From Symbiodinium natans (Eukaryota; Sar; Dinophyceae; Suessiales; Symbiodiniaceae), in NCBI GenBank assembly GCA_905221605.1, contig CAJNDS010002233.1:480501-544500 (forward strand): a DNA stretch of 64,000 nucleotides, given 5' to 3'. Made by a program: the position numbers and the translations under genes. The stretch's first letter is position 1; each line of letters begins with the position of its first letter. This document shows, piece by piece, positions 9,758 through 21,462 of the stretch. The notes beneath the pieces are model-generated. The model saw only the letters and a program-made list of their open reading frames with translations, made no database searches and had not been told where the DNA came from.

Positions 9758-11262
9758 TTGAAGAGCACAGGGGGGATTGTGCTCTTGGAGGCGGCCATGC
9801 GGGCACCGAACCAGCGCCTAATTGTCACGTGGACCACGGGCGCTTTTGCCAACCTTGCGCTGAACCTCGCGCTCTCCATCCGCAAGAACGTCCGCTTCCC
9901 AGCACGAAGGAAGGTGATAAACCTGGAAGATCTGTTGAAGCACTGTTGAAACCTTGTCAGGTGCCCGAGTTGGAGGACGCTTTGGTGTCGACCCTAGCTG
10001 TGGATTGATACGGATAGACATGTGGTTGAACAATGCGACAACACCAGGTCGTCATCTGTCTAGACCGTGATTCACAACAACTGCTGTCGACTATGAACTT
10101 TTCTGCCGCCACCAGCTTGCACTTCGAAGCAGCAGAGAGGGAACAGTGAAGCCACAATGCTAGAGCGATGTTGAAGCTGGCTGATCGCCAGGTTTTGCTT
10201 CCTGGTCCAGCGGACGATGATGCTGTGAAGAACCCTTGGCAGAACGATGCCTCTTGGCTACGTCCTGAGTGAGGCAAGACTGGTGCGTGGGGTCTAAGCA
10301 GCAAAGCAGCCGTGGGGATCGCAGCTGAGGATCTCTGGAAGTTCAAGCCCTTCCGTCAGCATTGGATCAGGGAGTGATAGCAGCAGAAGAGTGACGTTTT
10401 TTTTTGATGTTTTTCGCTGTGTTCCAGGTATCGCTTGATGGCTTCCCTGATTACCCTAGGCCAGATCGTTCAGTCAGAGATTGGGTGCGAAACGACCCCG
10501 AGGCAGTTGAGCTGTTTGATGGTACTTCGATTCTTGCTGCCTTCAGGATTATCAGCCTTAGTGCTGGACACAGATGTGGTGCTGCTTTCCGACCCCTTTC
10601 TGCATCTCGGAAATGATGCCGACCTGGAGGTCGCTGGTCGTGGCTTCATGCGCTGTGTGTGATGAGTGCTTCAATGGGTCCTTACTCGTGTCCGTTCCAG
10701 CGCAGGTCATGACGGACCTTTTCTTTCCAGAGTCCCAGCTGCTGTCAACAACACTGCGCCCTGAAGACCACATCAACACCGGATTCGCGGCTCGATCTTT
10801 TCAAGCGCCTGAGAGCTTTTGCATGCTTTTTGGGCTTCGGGAAGTTGATAATTTGGGGTTGGAGGCCGTTCTTGAAGGTGTTCTCACAGGGAAACTTCGG
10901 AAGTCCTCGAGCCTGTGAAAGGTCTTCCACAAGAACACTGGCGCAGCGCTACGGAGACTTTGCTTTATCAAGAGCGCTGGAGCCATCTGAAATCGGGATC
11001 TCTGGTTGAAGAACCCCCCTTTTGGCTGAGGTTCATTCTCGCGTTCCTGGATTCCTTCGATGCACGGGTCTGGAAGGGATTTAAGCGGGACTGGTTCAAC
11101 CAACGCGCTTTCAACAAGCACCTCAGCTCAGCGATGGGAGTCCGTGGGAGTGCGCCAGTTGCAGATGGAATGCTATCAAGGCTGGTGCTGGAATGGGTGG
11201 ACGCAGGTGCAGTGAAGGTGCAAGCTGTACATCATGGTACATCTGAAAATCCATCATGCTGA
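9758..11262 (+). CDS. Nucleotide-diphospho-sugar transferase-like protein (DxD type), several exons
   Basis: Four pieces in order fit this family. About 9758-9910 encodes RLIVTWTTGAFANLALNLAL, a Rossmann-like N-terminal strand and helix. About 10435-10660 has GLSALVLDTDVVLLSDPFL, with the metal-binding DTD codons at 10567-10575. 10707 to about 10820 has DHINTGFAARSF. About 10915-11262 has KRDWFNQRAFNKHLSS, like the DQ..FN motif. Such enzymes move a sugar from a nucleotide-sugar donor, usually in the Golgi or on glycoproteins. The frame changes between pieces, as expected for introns, but exact splice sites are not fixed; the 10.4 kb piece also has a second open frame. No signal peptide or membrane anchor was found. 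Confidence 0.5.
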
Positions 11263-11466
11263 AGGCCATTGTTAAGTGCCTGGGACAGGTGCTATATGGT
11301 GCCCAGGCATGGTGTTCTTTACGGCCTGGACCTGCTAATTGGACCAACGTGGGCAGCGTTCCAGCGACCCGAGTGTCGCGGACGTGCCGCAGGCAGGGGC
11401 GCGGGTGGCCGTGACAGCTGCCCTCAACATGAAATAACATGAACATGGAAAGGAAGTACCTCAGCA

Positions 11467-11507
11467 GGTCAGGTGCTGAACCTCAGGTGCTGAACCTCAG
11501 GTGCTGA
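11467..11507 (+). repeat. Three tandem copies of a 14-base unit (CAGGTGCTGAACCT)
   Basis: The short tandem array lies after the last glycosyltransferase exon. Each copy contains CAGGTGCTG. The region from 11270 to about 12060 otherwise shows no exon I can defend. Confidence 0.8.
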
Positions 11508-12063
11508 TTAGAGTCGAACAGAAAGCGGCTTCTGCATCACGGATGTGTGCTACCTGCTACGTCAGATCGGCTCACGACGCCTGAGCGTTATAGTGGCAAG
11601 TATCTGAGTTTCTGTAGTGGTTCCTTTTCCGCGAAGTTGGGAGGTCAGTTGACTTGAAGATCCGCGTGCTTGATCCTGCTGCCAGCACCTCAGCCGATCG
11701 CAATTTTCAAGCAGCGGCCCAAGGGCAGCCCCAAGGTCATCGCTCATGGCATGAACTACTTCTGGCGACGGGCGCACCTCCTTCCCAATCCCCTTCGTTT
11801 TGGAGCTGCTCTGCAGCACTTTCGCTAGCTTCGATCTGTACTGGCAGCATGAGGCGAATGAGTCATTCTTGAAGCCTTTCGTTTCCTTCCCTGTTTCCTT
11901 TGGTCCAGGAAGTTGCAGCAGTCGCTTGGCCTGGATTGCCACTCCATTGCTAGTGTCATGATTCGCGGTCAAGCGCTGCAAATGCAGCCGCAGCATTCCA
12001 GTCTATTACCAGTACCAGGTCCACGCCAATGGTGTAGAGCCCAAGGATTACTTCCTGCGAGAC

Positions 12064-13059
12064 TTGTGCTGCAGTTTTCCTGCGTGTGTCAGGGGGAAAA
12101 GGCTGAAAACGGTCAAACAGCATGAGCACGCAAGATGTCATGTGAACAATTCTGAACACGAAGTGGCTGAAGGAGATAGATGCCTTTGGTACTTGGACGA
12201 CTTCGATGAGCGCTTTGGCGAGCACCCTCGCTTCCTGATATATGTCCACGCTCGAGGCACTAGACATCGGGAGAACTCACAAGCTTGGAAAGTGGCGGTC
12301 GAGTGGATTCACAGCACTTTGTGCCCGAAGTGCGAAAGCTTTGCTAAACTGCCTGGAGTCTTGCACGCAGAATGTCGGGAGGCGCTCCTTTGGCAGACGA
12401 CTTCGAAGACCTGGCAGCCGCAGTGGAGGTCGTCGGACCAGCAAGAAGTCCGGGCCATGCCGAGATGTCAAGCAAAAAAGCTTTTAAAAAAACCCAATCG
12501 GTTGAAGCTGTCGCGGTGTCTGTGCCGCCTTTGTCAGCTGCAGGTAGCGATGCTGCTGCGAAGACGCGTGATCCTGCCAGACTCCATGAACTGCCGCGCC
12601 TCGAGCTCTAACCTGGAGAGAAACAAAATGCATATTGGGACATGGCATCAGTTCAAGGCAATTGTCCAGCATATGGGCCGTATGGATTCCACGCTTGGCC
12701 CCGAAGTGCAGAGGGTGAGGACTGCTGCAGATGTGACAACACAGCTCTCTGGTACATTCAGCTTCGTTAACCCTGAGAACTCGTCGGAAATTCCATTGCC
12801 TGAGCAGACACCAGGAGTTGGGTTGTACTTTCGACTACTTTTCGCGAGCCGGTCTGGCGATGGGGGAGTGGCTACGATTTGCTGCAGAGCTCCTGTGGTG
12901 GCAAGTTGTGCATTCTGTAGCATCCGGCGGTTCAAAGTCAAGAAAGGGGCTGTTGTTCCAGCAGCGTGCTCTATTGTCGGTCTTGCGGCATGCACGCAAG
13001 AGTCAACGTGTCATTGGCAGAGCGCTCCTACGCAGCCTGTCGTGTGCCTGGGTTCCTGA
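12064..13059 (+). CDS. Possible DUF3431/glycosyltransferase-like protein
   Basis: The frame is open for 331 codons without an obvious ATG start. Its best part (about 12140-12290) reads EGDRCLWYLDDFDERFGEHP then RFLIYVHARG. This resembles DUF3431-type proteins, where a conserved aromatic/Asp-rich helix precedes a strand ending in an H-G or H-A motif. From about 12400 the composition becomes Arg/Cys-rich and less convincing, so an intron may begin there; 12640-12830 (FKAIVQHMGRMDSTLGPEVQ) again looks coding. Proximity to the upstream transferase suggests a related surface-glycan role, but this is inference. Confidence 0.35.
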   Translation: MCCSFPACVRGKRLKTVKQHEHARCHVNNSEHEVAEGDRCLWYLDDFDERFGEHPRFLIYVHARGTRHRENSQAWKVAVEWIHSTLCPKCESFAKLPGVLHAECREALLWQTTSKTWQPQWRSSDQQEVRAMPRCQAKKLLKKPNRLKLSRCLCRLCQLQVAMLLRRRVILPDSMNCRASSSNLERNKMHIGTWHQFKAIVQHMGRMDSTLGPEVQRVRTAADVTTQLSGTFSFVNPENSSEIPLPEQTPGVGLYFRLLFASRSGDGGVATICCRAPVVASCAFCSIRRFKVKKGAVVPAACSIVGLAACTQESTCHWQSAPTQPVVCLGS

Positions 13060-13196
13060 ACTAGTGATGTCAGAGGGTGCCGCTTGCAACAGTTCGAACC
13101 AGGAGGGCCTACGGTCGAAGGCCCCTCTAGTTTCGCATACAAAAAGATCCTGGTGCCAGTCTGGTCGTTTCCTTTGTCCTGTGTGGTAGTTCTGAA

Positions 13197-13216
13197 TGTG
13201 TGTGTGTGTGTGTGTG
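13197..13216 (+). repeat. (TG)n microsatellite
   Basis: Ten TG dinucleotides precede an intron-like A/T-rich stretch that runs to 13422. Confidence 0.9.
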
Positions 13217-13422
13217 CGCTGCCTGGGGAAAGGTATGTCTCTTGCAGCCCTTGCAGCTTTTGCAGCAAGAAGTCGCTACCGAGGTCTGGATTGGTAAAGC
13301 TTCCGCGATTCAGGGCCCTTCAAAGAGCCAGGAGGGGCCTGGGAAAACTTGCCCCAAGAATGCTTATTGCATTATATATGTATAGAAAAATATATATGTA
13401 TAATCTGCATACTTCTTTGCAG

Positions 13423-13563
13423 ACCCTCTTTTCCAGGCTCCAGCGCCTCGAGGACGTGAAAGACGCCCTGGCGAAGTTGCGGGGCCGGGCAGCTGCCGAC
13501 CTCGAGGCCCAGGCGCCGGTCCTGGAGTTCGGCGGCTTGGCTGAGGATTTCGGGGGCTGCTGA
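13423..13563 (+). CDS. Terminal exon, charged helix plus Gly-rich tail, unknown
   Basis: The acceptor CTTTGCAG ends at 13422, and the 46-residue frame stops at TGA 13561-13563. It starts with a charged amphipathic helix (LQRLEDVKDALAKLRGRAAA) and ends LAEDFGGC. High GC and a clean acceptor support it. Preceding exons are probably within 13.2-13.35 kb (VATEVWIGKASAIQGPSKSQ), but the link is unproven. Confidence 0.45.
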   Translation, partial: TLFSRLQRLEDVKDALAKLRGRAAADLEAQAPVLEFGGLAEDFGGC

Positions 13564-15109
13564 AGGCCGCTTTTTTTAAGGGGAAGGGGTGTTGTACTTA
13601 GACTTAGTGTTGTCGTTAGGCCGTTAGGGTTTGTGCTGCCCCCGACTTGACGGTGAGAGCACATGGAGGCGCTGAGATTCCCATCCGGGCGGTGCGGAAC
13701 ATGCTCAAGGCCGCAGTTGGCCTTGGACCTACGCAGGGGGGGGGGATTTCCTTCCGCTCACGCAGAGTGCTTGCAGTTCGAGGTGGTCAGGCCTTGGATT
13801 CCTTGCCCTGTGCTTGGCGGGCATGGCCTGCCACGACCTATGCCTGCAGACTCTCGGACGGGCACTTGCGCAACTCCCGCGTTGCGCCATCCTGCGCTAT
13901 CCCTTGTGGTTGCTGAGTCTGAGGAGATGGCTTCCTCGTCCCCAGTCACTCAGGCCGGGCACTCGTAGGAATTCGTCACCAATCAAGTTGAGACAGTCTG
14001 CTTGTTGCTGATGTTTTCGAGGGACGTTGCGAGCTTCTGGCTGGGGCCTGTCACGCTGCGACGGGAGTGCGCAGGCAGCATCTTGGATACGTCCATGGAA
14101 GTCTGCGCACACTGGGCGCACTTTTATTTATGCCAGAACAACAGCCTAGGAATGTGGCATCCTTCCCTTCATGTGCTGTGAAACCTATTTCGGATGGGCC
14201 GATAAGTTGGAGGCTTTGGGACCAGGCTGCCTGATGTGAAAATGTTCTGACACCTTGTGGGTATCTTGTGTCAAGTTGAAAGGCGCGCCAGCATGGGATT
14301 TGCCATGCGGCTGTGGCTTGAGCCACTGCAGGGAGAGCCGTCCGAGACCTGGCGAGGTCCTGTGGGGATGTCCAGGCGTTAAGACATGTTCAGCCATTCC
14401 GTTGATGGTGTGCAGGTCTGCTGCGAGCCTCTTGCAGAAGCCGCAAGGAAGAAGTTCGGTTCGGATCCCGGAGTGTGGATAACTCTGTGGGAAGGATCTC
14501 GAATCCGATGACCTCATGAAGTGATGCACCCATGAAGGTGTGAACTGCGGATCGAATCCCGGCCCGGTGGATGCCCTGCCTCGACTCGCTTCTTGGCTGC
14601 AGGCCTCAAGCTTTAGGGAGAGGCGATATCTTTCTTATTGGATCTTGGGCTTTCCTTGCACCGTGCCCAAGGTTCCGGATGACACGGCAGCCGGGCTTGA
14701 GAAGGGCAGCACTTGGGGTCACAGCGTCGCTGACGTGAGCAGCTGTTTTCCTTCAGTGACCGGCCATGTTGCCATGGCCCAAGGATACATACAGCAGCTC
14801 TGTGCTGCGGGAACTGGCCAAAGGGCGCCTACGCAAAGAGGCCAGCGGCAGAGTTAAATTTAGCCGTAGATGCCCTGAGCTATCCGCCTTCAGGATGCGC
14901 ATGCGCTGTGCCTCACAAATGCAGCATTGCATTTGGGCCAGGCAGGAGATGGAGCATTTCCATGTGCTGGTTTCGATAGTCCGTGAAGCAGTGCGCCGAA
15001 ATTTTTGCCGGCATGTTGACTTTGTCTGTCAGGTCGGCATCGATGCACGACACCACTGCGAGGCCGTGCAGGGTTCTGCCACGCATGCTAGCGGCAAGCG
15101 GGAGTTCAA

Positions 15110-15262
15110 CTTCAACTTAACAAAACGACTGCTGAGGCGATGCTGGAGAACCTTGCTGGCAATATGTGCGTCTTGCCAAGCTTTGCTCTCTGGCATGTTC
15201 TGGCTGCCCCCAGGCAGTTCCTGGCTGCCCAGGAGGGCTTTGCCAAAAAGTGGCCGAAGTAG
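15110..15262 (+). CDS. Possible terminal exon, unknown
   Basis: The frame reads KTTAEAMLENLAGNMCVLPS and continues as a Trp/Phe-containing helix to TAG (15260-15262). The AGN element followed by a small hydrophobic helix recalls the C-terminal end of C5-DNA methyltransferase-like proteins, but no other motif of that family is seen, so I do not assign it. Two other frames are open across the same bases. Confidence 0.3.
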   Translation, partial: LQLNKTTAEAMLENLAGNMCVLPSFALWHVLAAPRQFLAAQEGFAKKWPK

Positions 15263-15468
15263 CGCCCTTCTTCCGAATACATCGCTCAGCGACCGCCGAC
15301 TTCGACAGGGTACCGCTACTTAGGGGCACCTCGAGCACAAAGCTGGAATTGCTAGAGCTGCAGCCCGCTGGTGACACGCTGGTGGTCTCCACGGCTGGAG
15401 TTCGAGCGAGGAGCATTGGGAGCATGTGGAGAAGCCAAGGATGACATGGGGCAAGACGGAGCAGGTGT

Positions 15469-15786
15469 GTGATCGTTTATGGCTTGGGCTTGTACCTCAA
15501 GCGCGTTGCAGACGTTGGAGTTGTGGTCAAGGAGGAGCACTGGCCATGGACGGCGCCAGCTTGGCAGGCTTATACGCTGTGTGAGAGTGAGAGCTTTTTT
15601 GTGCAGACAAAAGTCGCGGAAGCCATGCTGAGCTGTGCAAGGACTGACTCGGCGCCTTGCGTTACGTGCGCGCGCGCGCGCGCCCTCTCAGGTCAGCGGC
15701 GCTCCACCGGATCGCGAAAGCTGACGACCACAAGCAGGCCTCATAGGTCTCTTGTGAGGCAGCGACAAGCGACAGCAGTAACCTAA
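15469..15786 (+). CDS. Open frame, unknown, ending in a (GC)n tract
   Basis: The first 60 codons are coding-like (LKRVADVGVVVKEEHWPWTA, then Tyr/Phe-rich sequence). The second part crosses an alternating CG microsatellite at 15667-15683 and is probably intronic. No domain is recognised. Confidence 0.25.
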   Translation: MIVYGLGLYLKRVADVGVVVKEEHWPWTAPAWQAYTLCESESFFVQTKVAEAMLSCARTDSAPCVTCARARALSGQRRSTGSRKLTTTSRPHRSLVRQRQATAVT

Positions 15787-15959
15787 TGTGCAAAGGTGAA
15801 AGGCGATGAGAGGCTGCGAGTATTGGCCTCCAAAGCCACGCGACCCTCAGCTCCGCTCAACGGTGGTCTGAGAGGTTTGGGTGCGGGCCGTGCGGCCGTG
15901 TGGTGATGTTTTGCTGAGGAGAGCTGGTTAACTGGGACAAGCTGAAGAAGCCACAGACC

Positions 15960-18480
15960 ATGTCACTTGCCTTTACCAGCTGTGCTGATGCATTGAGTCT
16001 TCCACCGTGCCACTGCATATCATGCATATCGAGGTCCAAAATTGTTTGGGCTATGGCAAAGCTGGACCTGCGGCTACACAAGCTAGTCGCCAAGGCAAAG
16101 AGCGGGCATGTGGTATCATGCTTTCGCAAGTCTTTGCTGTGCATACAGGTCTCGGACGAGGCGCTGCAAAAGCTGCCGGAGTTTGAGCCGCAACAGCTCC
16201 CACACGGCAGGAAGCTCACGGAAAACCGGCAGTCAGCCTGTGCAAGCTGAGGCTGGTGAACATGATGCTGGACTCCGAGACATCTCTGTAAATGGTGCTG
16301 TGAAAGAAGACTCGTGATAGTCTGCTTTGCCCCAACAAGGGCAGGGGAAGCAGCTTGAAGCGGCGTGAAGTTGAAGTCCAGTGAAGTTCAGGTGGTCATA
16401 CGCCACTCTGCAGAGCGAAGCGTGGCTCGGAGCAAAGAGAGTCCTCTCTCAAAAGCAAGCCAGGGCTTTCCTGGGGCTGACTTGGGCTTCTGTAAAGGGT
16501 TTCAGCTTCAGAAGCTCCATGAGATGGACCAAAACCTAGACTTGTTTCCTACCCTAAGGGTATCGTGTGAACTCCTGACGCGTAGCTTTCTGGCGTCCTA
16601 AGCCCTGCGTTTTTGGTCGAACATCCGAGTCATGTTAGCTGAAAGCCGCCGAGCATCGCACCGAGGCCTTTGAACGACTTCGCTGGGGCGCTTCGGGGCC
16701 GGATCTCCTCGCTGGCTCCCCTGGGCCGGGCCAACCTGTGCTGGGCCGTGGCCAAGCTCCAGGCGCGTGAGCCCTTGATATGGACATACGTATGTATGTA
16801 TGTATGACTTATGTATGTATGTATGTATGTATGTATGTATGTATGTATGTATGTATGTATGTATGTATGTATGTATGTATGTATGTATGTATGTATGTAT
16901 GTATGTATGCATATATGTATATATGTATATATGCAGGTGCGAGAAGAGTGGCTCATGCGGGAGCTGGCGCCTCAGGAAACAGGGCAGATGCTATGAGAAG
17001 CGTGCAGCGCAGTCATGCGCAGCCACGCTGAGGCTAGTCCAGGAGTGCCAAAGTGCTATTCCGGAGATGAATGGTCCATGCCCCAGATGGCCTGGCAGCT
17101 TTATAGAGCCTCCCTGCGGCTTCGGGCGGCGCCAGAGCGAGGAATGCGAGGAGAAGTCCAAGCCAGCGTATTACAGTGGCAAGTCCTGAAGTAGCAGTGT
17201 CGCGTGGGGCGTCCGTCTCTCTTAGTCTCCATCTCGTGGCCCCGAAAGCCCTTCCGAGCCTTTGAAAGAGATTTCTTACTACGTGAGTAACAACGAGCTT
17301 CGAAGCACTGAGGGTGCACGAGTCGATGGGGTGCTAGTTTGTTTCGAATCATCGGAGAGTCCAAAATTATGCACCCTCCTTCCGTATCTCCAGAAACAAC
17401 CATGCAGCTGTGTCTAAAGCAGTGGAAGCCACAAAACACAGCTGATAAGCAAGAAACCTGATAAGCCCGCAGCTCCCAGATTTGTTTCCCTTTCCTGGTT
17501 CAGCTGAAGTCCCGAAAGCTTGCAGGCCAAAACTTGGCCAACACCAGCTGGTCCTTTGCCACGCTTCGGGTTGCTGACGAAAGATTCTTTGAGTCCGTCG
17601 CAAAGGCAGATCGGATCGAGGGCTACTGAAGGGCTTGATCGCAGGGTCGTTTCGTTGCTGGGCTAGGGGCTTGCTGTACACAAGGTCATCGGGTGTCTCT
17701 ATCTCCTCTCCACATTCAAGGTACAAGCCGTAGCATTTACAATTTGCGCCTTAACTTTTCAGACAGGTCGTTACAAACCTTGCATGTTACCTCAATCACG
17801 ACATGGCCATTGGGAATGTTTGCCCGAAGGATTTCTGAGTTGGTGTGCCCCTATTACCAGCAAGGTTTCATGAGCGTGATGACGCATGACCACACCCTTC
17901 GTCTCCTCACGACTATGCAGCCCAAAGCACATCTGCATGTTGAGAGATTCAGTGCCGCATGCTGCCTTCTTCCGCTGCCTGAGATTGTGTGTTTGCCTGC
18001 GCAGGTCGTGGCTGCCCAGTGTAGTGAGTTTGCTCAGCAGCCGCCCGGCAGCAGAGGGGGGGAAACAGAAAGTCTTGCGCTAGGCGCAGCTTCGCGTGAT
18101 AGCTGGCGATCCGATTCATGATGCATCTCCAGCACGAGGAACATCAGCAACACTGCCTGGGCGTTTGCGAAGCTGCAAATCAAAAGGCTCAGTCATTGCA
18201 CGGAACCATTGTTGCACGTGCCTGCATCTGCATGGGAGGCCCGAGATGATGGCGGCCATCTCACGATGTGTGCAGCAGCGAGCTGCAGAGATGCCGCCGC
18301 AGGGCATTGCCAATACGGTGAGCTCACACAGACCTGATCCGATGTTTCGATGTGTCGTGTTGGCATCGTGTTTTTGCATTGTGGGGTTTGAAAAGGCTTG
18401 GTCCTTTGCCACGCTCAACATCAGAGACGACGGCCTCATGTGGGAACCCGTGCGCATGATCCGGGTTTTCTGCATACAGG
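15960..18480 (+). CDS. HPR/OPR-like repeat protein gene, exon cluster I
   Basis: At least five exons carry the repeat core typical of heptatricopeptide/octotricopeptide-like helical-repeat proteins, which bind organelle RNA in algae and apicomplexans. Cores are: about 16040 KIVWAMAKLDLR; 16149-16200 DEALQKLPEFEPQQL; about 16730 RANLCWAVAKLQ; about 17534 LANTSWSFATLR; about 18140 ISNTAWAFAKLQ; and IANT/AWSFATLN joined across a GT-AG intron at 18318-18395. The join restores N-T-A-W-S-F exactly. The exons may come from one gene or two, because a stop follows the 17.5 kb exon (17628). Organelle targeting and a C-terminal RAP domain were not found. Exact exon ends are uncertain, apart from the 18.3 kb intron. 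Confidence 0.5.
16783..16935 (+). repeat. (TATG)n tetranucleotide microsatellite in an intron
   Basis: About 30 copies of ATGT/TATG lie between the 16.7 kb repeat exon and an acceptor (ATATGCAG) at about 16936. Long Met-Tyr-Val-Cys or Thr-Tyr-Ile-His reading frames here, on both strands, are artefacts of the repeat. Confidence 0.95.
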
Positions 18481-18986
18481 TAGAGTCAGATGCCGGGTGC
18501 TTCCGTAGTCAGATGCGGGGTGCTTCATTAGTTGCTCGCCACTGCCACTACTTCAAGGTGATGCTGTGCGTTTCATATGGCTAACATCATATGGTTCAGA
18601 GTTTACTCTGCCATGCCATGACGGGCCAGTCATCCATGCGATGAAGATAGCACTGCACAAGCTGTTCGCCAATTCACAGCGCCATCCGCAGCCATGGCTA
18701 TGTTTGGGGCTGCAGGCGGTGCCTTCCATGAAAATGTCGCATGCCTGCAATTGCTGTGGATGTGCGTGTGATGTCAATCTTTCGTTCTGGCAAATCTGGT
18801 AGTTTAGCAGTTTGCAGCTCAGCCGGATCGCCTCCGTGGAGCTTCAGGTTCACGCTCAAACGCAGAACCGAAGCTTGCTTGTCTCTGCCTCAGATGTGGG
18901 GCTAACAATGTGTTTGCTCTTGTACCGCTTTCCCAAGAGCTTCTTGAATGTGTGCAGCGGCGGGAATGGTGTGACACCTTATCTAG

Positions 18987-19160
18987 TCTTCGCTCGAGGA
19001 AACCGAGGACGATATCAGTGGTAGCGAGTGGTTCGATGGTGGCATGAGCGAGTGCCTGGGAGAGATGAGATCTGTGTCGATTCCGCGATGCGGCTTGTTT
19101 CGCGTTGACTGCGTGCGCAAATCTCAGGAGGACAGCCATGTCGACCACTTCGCAGGCTAG
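18987..19160 (+). CDS. Terminal exon, acidic unknown protein
   Basis: After an acceptor (ATCTAG ending 18986) the frame reads SSLEETEDDISGSEWFDGGM and continues SECLGEMRSVSIPRCGLFRV to TAG at 19158-19160 (57 residues). It has no ATG at its start. Residue composition and absence of repeats make it one of the better unknown exons here. No family is recognised. Confidence 0.45.
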   Translation, partial: SSLEETEDDISGSEWFDGGMSECLGEMRSVSIPRCGLFRVDCVRKSQEDSHVDHFAG

Positions 19161-19601
19161 ACGACAGAGCCATTACGACCACGCTGGCAGTGCAGGCGGT
19201 GACCTCAAGTGAGATGGTCAGCTGCAAATCCAAACACGATGTAAACTTCAATGCAAACCCTTTGTAAACCCTTCTCAAACAAACGAAATGAGGCCACGAC
19301 ATCCCAAGAAAGCTTGTGCGAGTGCGGGGAGGGGCGGCGTGGGGTGGGGCGTGGGGCAACATGCACGAAGCGCTTTCTCATGAAAGCACATGCATTGTCA
19401 CATGCTCGCCGGCTCGCCCTGCTGTTGCACCGATGCATAGCATGAAAGTTGTTGGGTGACAAGTTCCACGGCCATCGATTGTAGGCGTGTGCAAACCGAG
19501 GCCTTGTTGGCCGAGACGTTTGTGCCATCGTTGCCTGGCACAAGATCATGGCAATGTGGGCAAACATACGAAGTGGTAATGGCAAGCTGCGCAATGCTCA
19601 G

Positions 19602-19917
19602 GTTGGGTCCCGTGTCTTTGTGCTGGATCCAAGTCTGGCCAAGCTTGTGGAGCCAACTGGGACAATTGTGGAGGTGCGATGCGATGGTGGCCGGGTGAAG
19701 GTTGAGCACGATGGTGCCTTGCCAAGATCAAAGGGGGGAGCAAGCTACCTGCAAATAACAATGAGTAGAATTTGGTGTCATGGTAGCTTGCATATCCCGA
19801 AGTGGTCTTTGTGTAATCGAAGGTGCCGAGAAAGCGGAACGCTACTACAACACTGGCAAGGATGGCGAATTCCAGCTGCCGGGTTTCAACTTTTCAATCA
19901 CTTTCCAACCCCCATAG
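19602..19917 (+). CDS. Unknown protein, two terminal exons
   Basis: Exon one starts after GCTCAG (19601) and encodes VGSRVFVLDPSLAKLVEPTG then TIVEVRCDGGRVKVEHDG, a beta-rich segment reminiscent of SH3/KOW/Tudor-type barrels. The last exon, from about 19801 to TAG at 19915-19917, encodes IEGAEKAERYYNTGKDGEFQ and ends NFSITFQPP. Joining the two is plausible but the donor is not fixed. Confidence 0.4.
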
Positions 19918-20160
19918 ATCCACCTTAACAGCCTCCATGAGCAACCCATTCAGCATCCAACTCCACCGAAATGATCCGCTCCTGAGGCTTGGCATATTGG
20001 GTTCCGAGTCCAGGCCTCGCTTCTCGCAACTCGTCTGATGAAGAGGCTCAAGGGAAGCCGGGAGGTTGTGCTCAGAGGACCTGCTCAGGTTGCCGCGCGC
20101 ACCCTCCAAGATCGAAGTGAGAGAGGTGGACCTGCTATCTGCCCCCGAAAGTTCCTGAAG

Positions 20161-20347
20161 TGTCTGGACTCTTGGTATAAGACTACTGGGTACACCACCC
20201 AGTTCCAGCCGATCCCGATGCCCGCAAAGCAGCCGGTCAGGTGGGCGCGGCGGTGCCCAGCGCCGCGCAGCGCCGGCCACGGTACTCGGAAGTGCGGAGG
20301 ACCCAACCCTGACAGAGGAAGACGAGACCACGACCGAAGGAGAGTGA
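20161..20347 (+). CDS. Terminal exon with acidic tail, unknown
   Basis: The acceptor TGAAG ends at 20160. The frame is Ser/Arg/Gly-rich and then turns acidic (GSAEDPTLTEEDETTTEGE) before TGA at 20345-20347. A competing + strand frame from 20038 is Arg-rich and less likely. No family is recognised. Confidence 0.35.
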
Positions 20348-21014
20348 GAGATCATGATGTCAGATCTTGTCAGATCCCGAGTGCAGTGGGAGGAACTATC
20401 GCTTGACATGTTCTCTCAGGAGCCTTGCCAGTCCTAGAAGGACTGGTGATTCTCAAGCTCAACACGACTTGGGAAGCCGTGGCCGCCCCAGCTCCTTTTT
20501 TTGAGCTGTGAAGTTGTGAAGGCACGAATCCACAGGCCACCATGTCGGGCACCTTTCGACTTGACCCGATATTGACAACTGAACTGTTTGCCATAGTGCT
20601 TTAGCCAGGCAGCGTTGCAGAAGCGGATCCGGATCGGATGGCCTCCATCTCCAGGACTGGCGATGGACTTGCATGCGAAGTTTTGACATGTACTTCGCGC
20701 ACGTTGCAGGAGCAACAGCCTGGCCAGCTCGGGTCTTTGGATGTGAGTAGTTGTGCAGATTGGGCAAGCATGCTTTTGGTGCAGAGAGTGCCCGGTGCCT
20801 TGGCAGCGAGGTGTCCAGACCTTCCAGACCACGCAGACAGCCTTGGAAACCGGCCAAACGGCCCCAGATGCCTCAAGCCGCGCCTCATCACGGCCGCGCT
20901 ACTCGGAGGTTCGCAAGGCGCGCAGATCGGTGCTCCGGCTGGAAGGGGCCCATACGCACCAAAAAGGGTTTACAGTTGGTCTGTGCAACTGGCATAAATT
21001 TTCCCTGCCTGCAG

Positions 21015-21133
21015 GGTTACCGCTCTCAGAGTCTCAGACCCAGGCAGTCCTTGCCAGCGAGCAGGCAGCGCAGGCGGTGCCGCAGGAGGCCGACGCTGCG
21101 AGTCTTAAGTCGTGTGGGCAGGCGAGTTGCTAG
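21015..21133 (+). CDS. Terminal exon, Ala/Gln-rich helix, unknown
   Basis: The acceptor CTGCAG ends at 21014 and the frame stops with TAG at 21131-21133. It encodes SQTQAVLASEQAAQAVPQEA followed by DAASLKSCGQASC. It may form a coiled helix. It is followed by a (GT)n microsatellite at about 21172-21194. Confidence 0.35.
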
Positions 21134-21462
21134 CTGGCAGCTAGTGTACTTGGCCACAGCATCACAGGTCAGTGTGTGTGTGTGTGTGTGTGTGACATAG
21201 TGTCGCATGTCAGAAGGTCTCCTGCGCCAACGCTGGCATCAGCCACACAGGACCTCACCGAGCACTTTGCAGCTCCATCTCGTCAATATCTCGTCTTGAG
21301 AGTATGATGAGTATGGCAGGCAGTGACATCTCGCCTCGGCCACGACCTCGTGCGGAAGCGAGGTCCGATGAGGCGGGTGCAGAGCAGCGACGTAGGCAAT
21401 GCAGTCCTTTTGGTCCTTTTGGTCCTTTTGTGGCTCGTTTGCATCTCTCGCTCTTGTTGCAG

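Noticed and set aside
14309-14317. Minus-strand TGGCTCAAG
   Set aside because: A nine-base match is expected about 0.5 times by chance in both strands; no gene follows it.
16598-17189. Long Met-Tyr-Val-Cys and Tyr-Ile-His-Thr frames on both strands
   Set aside because: They are translations of the (TATG)n microsatellite and have no protein-like composition.
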